64,000 nucleotides of DNA from Clostridiaceae bacterium Marseille-Q4145 (GTDB lineage: Bacteria; Bacillota; Clostridia; Lachnospirales; Lachnospiraceae), in assembly GCA_018223365.1 (NCBI GenBank), contig JAGTTP010000002.1, forward strand, positions 248,001 through 312,000, in the 5' to 3' direction. The notes beneath the pieces were generated by a model, which had not been told where the DNA came from, did not search any database, and worked only from the letters and a program-made list of their open reading frames with translations. Below are positions 11,101 to 17,767 of the stretch, one piece after another. How positions within the stretch are numbered: the stretch's first letter is position 1; every line of letters starts with the position of its first letter. Both the position numbers and the translations under genes were made by a program.

Positions 11101-13293
11101 TGTTCCGCCAGGAGTTGTTCCATCTTCACTGGTACCAGAAGTTGAATTCAATAGGTTTGCAGTTGCAGTAATGGATAGCAACGGATCATTTCCTTTCGTA
11201 AGTGCTGAAGCATTCGTAAAGGAAATCGTTATGGAAGCACCTGCTCCTAAGCTCTTTACTGTAATCATTCCCTTTGTTTCCGTTGCCCCTGGTGGAAGTG
11301 TTCCTGTTCTTTCCATAAGAGGACCATACCAATTCAGTACTAAGTTCGACATCGCCTGCTCTGTAAGATTCGTTATGGTTGCAGTATATGTAAGACCGTT
11401 CGCACTCGTTCCCGCTGCAGCTTCTTTTGGCCCTGTAATCGTTACTTGCAGGGCGTCTGTTCCATTCACCTTTCCGGAAACTGTCACTGGCGATGAGGTT
11501 ATATTCGGAGATTGCTTTACCGTTGTTGTTTTTGTTACCTTTTCCGTAACCAGTTTCTGCTCACCATTCCTCGTCACCTTTGTTCCACTTGCCGACACCG
11601 TCAGAGAAGGATTGGTTCCGACAGAAAAGCTGCCAGTCCTGCTAAAGGTATACCTTGCATAACGACCTTCGCTCAATTCACCTATATTAATCTCAGTGTC
11701 CGAAACTGATGTTCCTGAACTATTGGTCACCGTCCATCCAGTTCCTTCATAATTCAGCTTCACATCCTTAAGAGCTGCCCCACTGTTATTTTTTACTGTT
11801 ACCGTATAAGAAAGGGAACTCTCTGCTGTCCCAATTTCGTCCCGTCCCGTAACCGTTACCTGCAGTTCATTCGTCCCAACTGCAGGTGTACTGTCCGTGC
11901 TGCTCACCTCTGCCTGTTTGTTTACGGTTGTCGCAAGGTCTGACGTCGTTGCCGTAACCGTCTGTTCCCCCACCGTCTCAGAAGCCTTAAAATGCGCCTT
12001 GACCACTGTAGAATCCGCCGTGCAGGAACCTTTATAAATAAACTTCGTCGTTGCTTTTTTAGTCGTTGCATCCGTTGTCAGAGTAGCATTACTCTTATCC
12101 CATGTACCACCTGTTATACCACTTAGCGCTGGTGTTACCTGTACTGTGTGCTGTGCATTATCAACAGAAGTTACCGTAACGTCATACGTAATCGAATATT
12201 TATATTCATTTTCACTGGACGCTGCCACCTCATAGACAGGAGCTGATGCTGTAATACTGAAGCGCTGTCCTACTTTCGCATTCGTTCCTGTTTCCGACAC
12301 CTCTTGCTTATAAAATGCCGGTACAGGAAGAGAAACTTCTATATTATCAAGCCCTTTAAATTCATAATTCTCTTCTTTCTTATAGAAAACAGACTCTGTA
12401 GTAGTCGTAGTAGTAGTCACAACCTGATCTTCATATTCTGTGCCTTCCTGGGTTACTGTAAGGTCTTTTCCATCCACCAGAACCTGCTCAACCGTTCCGC
12501 TTCCAGAAAGCTCACCACAGATAATACCAAAACTGTCTTCACTGGCTGAATTGGGAGTCTTAGTTTTAACGGTTTCACTTATCACCTGCCATTCCAGTTT
12601 TTTGCCAGTTACCTTACCATTCTCATCTACCGTATCCTCATATTCTTTGATCTGATTATACGCATTCTCATATTCACTCTTGTCATCCAGTTCACTGACC
12701 AGGTCTGAACTTACGTAAGGTTTCGGAGGCTGCTCCAATGTTTCCCCACCGGATACCACCCGCTCCACTGGTGTCTGTTCGGAAGACGTCACGCCTGCAT
12801 CCGATGTTCTTTTATACGTCGCATCATCATCTGTGATATTCACAATCACATTCCTGACAGTACCGGTAACCGTGCCAAACAAAACACCCTGTGATGATGT
12901 ACCTGGTGTAGCATCACTGATCTTCAGTTTTTCAATGGTAATCACATAACCCTTTCCATCAAAGGTTCCCGCAAAAATACCTGTAGATGCTGCCGTGATG
13001 GAAGAAACCTTCAGATCATTGACCAGCTTAAAATTCTTGCCCTTTGTCTGTTCTTCTGTTGCATTTCCCAGTGCGGACAACTGTGCACTATTCTTGATTT
13101 CATAATAGTTATCCGTACTATCCAAGGTGAAATCCAGGGTTTTGTCTCCCATAGTCAAAGGCTCCGCCTGCGCCCCAATTCCATTTCCCAGTATCAGTAC
13201 CAGCACGGCTGCCACAAGACAGAATAATCCGGCTGCTCCGTACCAGATCTGTTTCTTTCCCGTCCATTTTTTCTTAGGTTCTTTGTTTTTCAT
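5170..13293 (-). CDS. Giant membrane-anchored surface protein with GLUG-like, CARDB/DUF11-like and CHB_HEX_C-like repeats
   Basis: A 2707-residue protein. ATG follows GGAGG with 8 nt spacing. Residues 1-42 form a signal sequence (lysine-rich, then a long hydrophobic run ending AQA). At about 95-150 and 1150-1210 there are glycine-rich GLUG-like segments (GIFAGTFDGKG, GMIAGKSNGG, GGIVGHAE). About 350-1030 holds roughly 120-residue beta-rich repeats opening with NELQVTVTG or DALQVTITG, resembling CARDB/DUF11 modules. From about 1985 to 2455 there are YYTTDGVTPT / YYSTDGTEPT repeats of the chitobiase C-terminal-like family. The end carries a TDHFSHYALV motif common near the C-terminus of clostridial surface proteins, a single transmembrane helix (about 2678-2698) and basic residues, so it is a type I membrane protein without LPXTG. 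It lies 26 bp downstream of an AAA+ ATPase gene. Function unknown; adhesion or ligand binding is plausible. Confidence 0.88.
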   Translation of the reverse strand: MKNKEPKKKWTGKKQIWYGAAGLFCLVAAVLVLILGNGIGAQAEPLTMGDKTLDFTLDSTDNYYEIKNSAQLSALGNATEEQTKGKNFKLVNDLKVSSITAASTGIFAGTFDGKGYVITIEKLKISDATPGTSSQGVLFGTVTGTVRNVIVNITDDDATYKRTSDAGVTSSEQTPVERVVSGGETLEQPPKPYVSSDLVSELDDKSEYENAYNQIKEYEDTVDENGKVTGKKLEWQVISETVKTKTPNSASEDSFGIICGELSGSGTVEQVLVDGKDLTVTQEGTEYEDQVVTTTTTTTESVFYKKEENYEFKGLDNIEVSLPVPAFYKQEVSETGTNAKVGQRFSITASAPVYEVAASSENEYKYSITYDVTVTSVDNAQHTVQVTPALSGITGGTWDKSNATLTTDATTKKATTKFIYKGSCTADSTVVKAHFKASETVGEQTVTATTSDLATTVNKQAEVSSTDSTPAVGTNELQVTVTGRDEIGTAESSLSYTVTVKNNSGAALKDVKLNYEGTGWTVTNSSGTSVSDTEINIGELSEGRYARYTFSRTGSFSVGTNPSLTVSASGTKVTRNGEQKLVTEKVTKTTTVKQSPNITSSPVTVSGKVNGTDALQVTITGPKEAAAGTSANGLTYTATITNLTEQAMSNLVLNWYGPLMERTGTLPPGATETKGMITVKSLGAGASITISFTNASALTKGNDPLLSITATANLLNSTSGTSEDGTTPGGTITSTPVKTDACTKTTNVLASIASTPSTVEAGNTAILSGNLSLKVTAPKYTAKNTAVIYTIEVRSKKAQTVTLSTPANFSNGTWYDGNNALSGAPTMTESGTKTYTYQVTPTAAGDLVNVNAWNLTAASENAETLSLSVPEVSVYNNGKKETSPVTNKTIAANELQFTASAPAVAAASNGTAEIVYTLANVPKGTVLTASTTGGTWKQGSQTSTDAAFTTLGSGAVTYTLSVSELPSGTEHRIVKTSFTASQTKIAATLYAATKELSTDIYAENAMLKEESQTTNGELKATVTTLAWTTSDRPEYTLTLQNTITDKRIYIKKILTDWTLKTGRWDKKSYTSTKDNVKSDPLSGNILAANATVILEKSIAENDIKTGQKVTLSGIQTIREADAYRYEKRKTKNSPPEDSKNNPSILVANSLSVGMIAGKSNGGKIQEISGQLNLKAVAATGLASNGASLHAGGIVGHAEKTKLHDLYVRGSVSGGNYLLGTGSVENLQHVIVTGTSDVANLGVSDPGDTVLAGTAAEPTDGWENWKRYSYYQSESDQAGGFDLGWLVKKDAFSITPPVTNAQTVVQTKIKDAASGRNYSYYMAYSARREQTDQDHQIYYCTESNLNLGSSGYYKIIKLYATDGYYHYLKEEDTSYSYPFMTDNQKPQFFEAGGWKVVRKNKTSLEDEIQLTIFDNVKDLTLYYYNEKQSGWTESSAETIEGKTVKTFPFQTAEVSIRTLPQYEQKFYEEETKKFAVTDHLPLPAPGVQVSDFYQEGGKENIVDFKNGNIYGNQAKMSLTEENTKCSYQYYIAKEEIKENWRAGQSMQNALGYVMDLGSFSSVEWTDITSGFQMPENAGTWYLYLKVSADGYAPIVYQYGSFQTAPAATAEITVYLDDGTKLEENDRVASGDRFRFAFTMTESEVLGMTHLQYLTSVSSLTGDNLHMADEWKAYTDTPVTINRPNGADEYYIYARINNGNGKYQEIKTYHYTFEDAAGTVTISPRTVSVESIADTSAASTISSSAPIYLNAQEEGARTRILYLISDRLEDKFSFTRVTENLSGLTDGENGYFKVGSRWYRTDENVQVYKDSISLYNDGSRTKPQYIHTAVLGSGGEPGETITYAYQVSPMEQTFAPEAAMDTLHFPGGEDKDSTKVRKGASLSFQSLTPGAEIYYIIGDGSTEVLDHEEGETHRYDDKNGIEITGDYGNQFVIRMKAVKWSTDGTGRKELKDSETVRFIYTIADQEQTVAPTATPSTSDQEPTVIMPGDKILLSTPTKGASIYYTADGSAPSVTKSEDGTFAPAGSTLLYDAGQGIMAPPSGNGYFTVRAIAVHPELANSPEAKYTYSFPSDVGIPYANIPSGDVDMGTAVILKNKTEGAEIYYTVSRDGTTPEDPTISSSVFDTTQPIIINGATVIKAIAVKDGVKSGILTLTYNSREQLSAPTASIDSGAMVSRGTRLKLKAADRASIYYTMDGSDPSDQSNASVISGSELILDGAAGSTVTVKACARKDGKSVSEVVTFTYQISQSAGGVTADVPNGTLVSIGSKINLMTDVTDAEIRYTTDGSSPADNGIKGTVVTVDGTSGSSFMIKAVAVVDGDAGTVCTFTYKIKEKPSAPTASPSGGTLTVATRVELNSSAEKIYYTTDGVTPTEGSSLYKEPILINKTTNLKAIAVSADGEVSEVASFQYTAALKAEKPTASHDTGTVLEPGTVVALHTDTSGAEIYYSTDGTEPTRDNLDSMTLYTEDGITVNRTVTILAAAYREDMQLSAVTELYYQVDTIPAVEQKKAEEALLEEQQLKDTDSSGLTRTEEQQQSTSYQSRVLRERDCNTVVSSTWESIPSDAVLVTEKQEYGQEALANVRQLFGDDYTIISSYNMYLMRGSTIAQPQGEVEIGMPIPEAYENAAVTIVYIDKNNKITKKETRRQDGMAYAKTDHFSHYALVGLEEAASDGWTVSYLLILEAAAAVTVIAGLGYYISRKWKKMKRDR

Positions 13294-13319
13294 TTGTTTT
13301 GCCTCCGTCCCGTACTGCT

Positions 13320-15158
13320 CTATAGAAAGGCTTCCAGCAGCTCCCGCTGGGATGTGCTGAAATTTTTACCCTGTTTGCCATATTCGTTTTCGATGCCGCC
13401 CAAGAGATGCTTCATCCCCACCGGTACTCCTTCCGACGCTGCCAGCAATGCACCATGCAGCGCCGCATTTTTAATGGATGCACCGGACAGCTCAAAGGCC
13501 TGGGCCAGCATCAGCGCATCCACCTCTCCGGCTACCGGTGTATCTTTCGGGAAAATGCTCTCCCACAGTTCTTTCCTGAGTGCCGCATCCGGCATCGGAA
13601 AATGCACCATGTAGGAAATTCTTCTGCGGAACGCATCATCAAAATTCTGTAAAAGATTGGTCGCCAGAATCGATACGCCGCTATACTGCTCTATCCTCTG
13701 TAAGAGATACGCCGTCTCCGCGTTGGAATACCGGTCCTGGGCATCCGACACGTCGCTTCTCTTCGTGAAAATGGCATCCGCCTCGTCAAAGAGAAGAATG
13801 CAGTCGCATTTATCTGCTTCCTCGAAGATCCGTCCGATGTTTTTCTGGGTTTCCCCGATATATTTACTGATCAGCTGGGAGAGATCCACCCGGTAAAGGG
13901 GCATTCCCAGTTCATTTGCCATGACCTGCGCCGCCATGGTCTTTCCCGTTCCAGGTGCGCCGTAGAACAGAATGGAGATTCCGTTTCCATAGGAAAATTT
14001 CTGTCCGAATCCCCACTGCTCCAGCACCTGCTCCTTTGCGGAAATCATCCTGCAGATCTGCTGAAGCTTCTGATACTGCGCGGCCGGAAGCTTCAGTTCC
14101 GCAAAGCTTCTCGTTGCCGGAAGAAGCTGAAGTCTCGTGCCTGCTGCCGGAAGAAGCACCGTATTTTCAATGGTCATGCCGGATTCTGCTTCTGCCCGGA
14201 TATTTTTCAGATACTGAAGATAAGTTCCTGTCGGAAGCTGTCTTCCTGCAATCTGGGCTTTCTTCATCGTCTCCGGAAGGGTATGCCAGATCTCTCCCAA
14301 TATATCTTCCGCCATCTGTTCTTTTAACTGCCGGTCCGGACGTTCGGTACTCCTGGTCAGTACCTCTGCTTCTGTCCTCTCCGTCAGAGGCCGGTCCGCA
14401 TCCCGGATCATCCCGAAAAAGGTAAAGCAGTCTGCCAGATCCTGCAGCAGCCCTTCTATTTCTTCTTTTCCCATTCGGATACAGAAAAAGCTGTCATACA
14501 GTGCCGTGCAGAGAATGCAGTCATTTAATTCCCGTCTTCCTCCCTGGAACCGGTCACCATCCATCAGCAAAAGCGTCATTCCTTCTTCCGCCGCCAACTG
14601 TTCCATCAGAAAAGTCCTTCCGCTTCCTTTTTCTCCTGTGAGACAAAAGATCAACGATCCTCCCCTTTTTTCTGCCAGACGGAAGATCTTTTTTCCATCC
14701 TCCAGAATCGATTCTGTTCCATAAGAATGCTCTTCCCGCGGCAGCACCAGCTTCACGCCTGACGGCAGCTCCGGACTCTTCCCTTCAAGAAAGGAAAACA
14801 TAACCTCCGCCAGTACGATCCGGCCATCCGCCGGTCGATACCATGTCGGAAGAGAAGCCGTATTTTCCGGCTCCTCCTCATAGATTTCCATATAAAGTTT
14901 TCGAAAACTTTCCGCAGAGATGCTTCCCTCCACCGCACAGAGTCCCCAGGAAGCACATAGAAGTAACTGCTCCATTTCTTCCATATTCAATCGACGGACC
15001 GCCTCGGTCCATGGAAAGAACGTTCCTGTATCCTGCCCTTCCTGCATGATTTCACGTAAAACGGCCTGCAGCTGCTCTTTTTTATCGACTGCCTGTCCCT
15101 TTGCAAAATCTCTTCCTGCTTTTTTTAATCTGCGGCTCAGAATCTCTGCGTAATTCAT
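13320..15158 (-). CDS. Two-tier AAA+ ATPase, eCIS (Afp15/PVC15)-like, short paralogue
   Basis: A 612-residue protein starting behind AAGGAGA. The N-terminal third is helical with no clear motif. A degenerate AAA domain follows (P-loop GEKGSGRT near residue 173, with the Walker A lysine replaced by arginine). Then comes an intact AAA+ domain: Walker A GAPGTGKT near 400, SKYIGET, Walker B ILLFDEADAIF, RYSNAETAYLLQRIE, sensor ILATNLLQNFDDAFRRR. This order and these signatures are typical of the ATPases encoded in extracellular contractile injection system loci (Afp15/PVC15 type), whose role there is thought to lie in assembly or loading. It is paralogous to the 710-residue ATPase of the same operon. 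Family assignment to AAA+ is certain; the eCIS link is inference because no structural gene lies in the window. Confidence 0.85.
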   Translation of the reverse strand: MNYAEILSRRLKKAGRDFAKGQAVDKKEQLQAVLREIMQEGQDTGTFFPWTEAVRRLNMEEMEQLLLCASWGLCAVEGSISAESFRKLYMEIYEEEPENTASLPTWYRPADGRIVLAEVMFSFLEGKSPELPSGVKLVLPREEHSYGTESILEDGKKIFRLAEKRGGSLIFCLTGEKGSGRTFLMEQLAAEEGMTLLLMDGDRFQGGRRELNDCILCTALYDSFFCIRMGKEEIEGLLQDLADCFTFFGMIRDADRPLTERTEAEVLTRSTERPDRQLKEQMAEDILGEIWHTLPETMKKAQIAGRQLPTGTYLQYLKNIRAEAESGMTIENTVLLPAAGTRLQLLPATRSFAELKLPAAQYQKLQQICRMISAKEQVLEQWGFGQKFSYGNGISILFYGAPGTGKTMAAQVMANELGMPLYRVDLSQLISKYIGETQKNIGRIFEEADKCDCILLFDEADAIFTKRSDVSDAQDRYSNAETAYLLQRIEQYSGVSILATNLLQNFDDAFRRRISYMVHFPMPDAALRKELWESIFPKDTPVAGEVDALMLAQAFELSGASIKNAALHGALLAASEGVPVGMKHLLGGIENEYGKQGKNFSTSQRELLEAFL

Positions 15159-15179
15159 ATAGTTCTCCTTACAGTCCGG

Positions 15180-15698
15180 TTATTTTGTACACTCTTTCAA
15201 CAGCATTTCCTTCATCAGGTCATATCCCATTCCCATCTCCAGAATGGTATCTGCTACAACTCCAGCATCAAAAGGTTCTCCGGATACCCCTGTCACGGTC
15301 GCCCGATACTGCACCAGCGGCTCCTGCCCTTCTTCTGCCGGACCATAAAAATAATGTCCCACACGACTTGTGCGATTCATAAAATTCACCATTTTTAAAA
15401 TGCGCTGTTCATCCGGATTTTCCAGTTTTACCCTGATCTGGCTGTAAAAAATCAGATATCTGGCAAGACTTTTTCCTGTATCATCCAAATCCACCAGCAT
15501 TCCACTGGCCAGATGAAGATCTTCACTTTCTATATCATTCAGGTCATCCGGCACTTCATCTACGCTGGGCAGGCATACTAACAAAGTGGCATCCTCTGCT
15601 AACGTTCCGGGCGTCAGCACCTCTGCTGCCAGATCCAGCTCTTCCAGTTCTTTTTTTAACTGCTCCAGATCTCTTATTTTCTTCCCGATCGTATCCAT
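15180..15698 (-). CDS. Unknown 172-residue acidic protein of the ATPase operon
   Basis: Not recognised with confidence. The protein is short, acidic and soluble, beginning with a leucine/glutamate-rich helix (about residues 5-25). Further on come SLARYLIFYSQIRVKLE and a VGHYFYG element, with VQYRATVTG and a closing amphipathic helix. The pattern loosely recalls YbjN/type III-chaperone-like folds, but this is weak. The chosen start (MDTIGKK) has GGAGG 5 nt upstream; an ATG 15 bp earlier overlaps the stop of the previous gene (TGATG) and is an alternative giving 177 residues. It sits between the 684-residue protein and the short ATPase, 21 bp before the latter, so it may be an adaptor or chaperone of the system. 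Confidence 0.7.
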   Translation of the reverse strand: MDTIGKKIRDLEQLKKELEELDLAAEVLTPGTLAEDATLLVCLPSVDEVPDDLNDIESEDLHLASGMLVDLDDTGKSLARYLIFYSQIRVKLENPDEQRILKMVNFMNRTSRVGHYFYGPAEEGQEPLVQYRATVTGVSGEPFDAGVVADTILEMGMGYDLMKEMLLKECTK

Positions 15699-15709
15699 GC
15701 TTTCCTCCA

Positions 15710-17764
15710 TCACGCCTGTCCAAAGGAGGCTGCGATCTTCTTCCTCAGCTCCGCTTTACTTGGCGCATTGATCAGTTCCGGCATATCCGCATCCAGTCCT
15801 CTTCTTAAAACATTGTGAAGCTGGTTTACATTTCTTCCCTGCCGGACAATAGTCTTAGGATTCACGGTATCAAGCTCCGGCTCATTCTTGAAGCCTCTAG
15901 TCTGCGTCCAGATATCCGAATTTCCCACCTCGCTCATACGGTCTATCATCATAATTGCCATGTCATTTCTGGTAGTTTCTTTATTATCTGCAGTTCCTGC
16001 CAGTTTGCGTGCAATCCCATAAACCTGCGCCGCACCTCCCCGTGCCAGAGAATATCCTCCGTTGGCAACCCCGACTGTCGCTGCTGTTCCCAGCAATGCT
16101 GCACCTGCGACTGCCCCAGCTCCGGTCATACATGCGATTTCTCCGGTAAGTTTCGTTCCTGAACTAATCAATCCTACGGTTCCTTTTCCGATCTCTTCCA
16201 GCTGATGATATAAAGCTTTTCTCATTTTCTTATGAGATTTATCCAGCTCTCTATACTCTTCCATCAGTTCCAGTGCTTCCATCTGCCGAAGTTTTGATTT
16301 ATTCTCTTTCATTTTGTTGGGTCGTACTCGTTCTCCCCGTTCTTCTTTTGCCCGGTCTTCCGCAATTTCATTCCGAAGTACTGCCATTCGCTCTCCTATT
16401 CCGTACTGGGCCTCCCGGTATCTGGAGTCATTTCTGGAGCGCATCTCATCACTTTTCACGATATGAATTTTGGACGCGCCGTTCTGATTTCCCAGGGCCA
16501 CCTTCTGAAGCAGAGCTTTTCTTTTTTCGTTTACATCACCGGATCTGCTGCGATGCCGTTCTTCCTGCAGTGTGTATGCTTCTGCTGCTGTTTCATCCTT
16601 CGTCGCAGCATTCTCATATTTTGCTTTCTTTTTCTGAATTCGGTCAAAAATCTGGTTGCGGTCTCTCCTCATCATCTCTATATGTACACTGGAATCAACC
16701 ATATCTGTCAGATTCAGTATCAGGGCAAGTCCCCCCTGGGTTAAAGAAAGACAGCTTCCCAGAAGAGGTACCAGCGCGGTAAAAACAGAAAGGGTTCCAT
16801 TGATATCTCCAAACACATCCACAAACTTATGGAAGATTCCTTTGATATTTTTCCATCTCTGCAGGGCATCCAGCTGAGATCCTTCTGTGGCATTGGCTGC
16901 TTTTATCCAGTTGGCTCCTGCTTTCACAAGACTGATTACATGCAGAACTCCGCTGATCAAACTTAATACATTCCCCACGATTCCGTTCGCATCTACAGAG
17001 TCTTCTTTATTCAGTCTTGTTTTATTATTTCCCCGTTTTATAAATTTTTCGGCCGTTTCAGCCGCTTCTCCATAATCCTTCTTATCTCCGGCAATTCCGC
17101 TGGAAGTGGCTGCCGTTTCAGCAATCGCGCTGATGGTTCCATGCCAATCCTTCAGGCGCTCCTTTAAAAACTCTTTGAATGCAGTAAGAGAAAAAGCTTT
17201 CCCCAGTTTTTCCTTTGCAATGGATAATCTGTCTTTCTTGTCTGCTTCATAATCTGTACTTTCCGTTGAAGTTGCCGGATCCGCATGTCCGGTAAGATAA
17301 TCTGCATCTGCATTTGCTCCGCCGTTTAATGTTTTGACCTTTTTAATCAATGTCTCCAACGGAGTTCCCTTTTGTTTCAGGATGTTTTCTTTCTGTTCCC
17401 TGACTTTTACATCTTTTCTGGCCTTATGATCAATGGCATCCTGCGCCCCATCCGCTTTGGAAAGAAACTCCTGTTCCAGGGCCTGATACTCCGCATCCCC
17501 CTGAAGATTCATTCCTCTTGCCATCCGCTGCATATTTTCAAACTGTCCTCTGGCATCATCCAGTTTTTCTCTGTCAAGGGCTCCGCCTGCGGATTCCGCA
17601 TTTCTTGTCAGCTGCGTGACCTGATCCATAATCCGCTTTCTGTAATTTTGATCTGCCGACCGTTCCTTATCCGTGCGTGGAACAGGCGGTCTGTATTCCT
17701 GTTTGACAGGTGCTGCTGTTTTCTTTGATGGTTTTCCAAATAATTTTCTTAATAACCCCGGCAT
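15710..17764 (-). CDS. Unknown 684-residue protein with hydrophobic segments (candidate cargo or membrane-active component)
   Basis: Not recognised. The N-terminal 40 residues are basic and proline-rich (KTAAPVKQEYRPPVPRT). Charged, helical stretches follow, rich in lysine, glutamate and arginine, with likely coiled coils at about 60-140 and 370-545. Three glycine/alanine/leucine-rich hydrophobic stretches stand out: about 270-295, about 330-362 and about 550-600 (TGAGAVAGAALLGTAATVGV). There is no signal peptide. The gene starts 3 bp after the stop of the 710-residue ATPase and its stop overlaps the 177-residue alternative start of the next gene, so translation is coupled. A soluble-plus-hydrophobic build without export signal suits a pore-forming effector or a membrane-docking component, but this is inference. 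Confidence 0.75.
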   Translation of the reverse strand: MPGLLRKLFGKPSKKTAAPVKQEYRPPVPRTDKERSADQNYRKRIMDQVTQLTRNAESAGGALDREKLDDARGQFENMQRMARGMNLQGDAEYQALEQEFLSKADGAQDAIDHKARKDVKVREQKENILKQKGTPLETLIKKVKTLNGGANADADYLTGHADPATSTESTDYEADKKDRLSIAKEKLGKAFSLTAFKEFLKERLKDWHGTISAIAETAATSSGIAGDKKDYGEAAETAEKFIKRGNNKTRLNKEDSVDANGIVGNVLSLISGVLHVISLVKAGANWIKAANATEGSQLDALQRWKNIKGIFHKFVDVFGDINGTLSVFTALVPLLGSCLSLTQGGLALILNLTDMVDSSVHIEMMRRDRNQIFDRIQKKKAKYENAATKDETAAEAYTLQEERHRSRSGDVNEKRKALLQKVALGNQNGASKIHIVKSDEMRSRNDSRYREAQYGIGERMAVLRNEIAEDRAKEERGERVRPNKMKENKSKLRQMEALELMEEYRELDKSHKKMRKALYHQLEEIGKGTVGLISSGTKLTGEIACMTGAGAVAGAALLGTAATVGVANGGYSLARGGAAQVYGIARKLAGTADNKETTRNDMAIMMIDRMSEVGNSDIWTQTRGFKNEPELDTVNPKTIVRQGRNVNQLHNVLRRGLDADMPELINAPSKAELRKKIAASFGQA

Positions 17765-17767
17765 CTG

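Noticed and set aside
15180..15713. DUF4255 (Pvc16-like) assignment for the 172-residue protein
   Set aside because: No matching motifs could be recognised; family left open.
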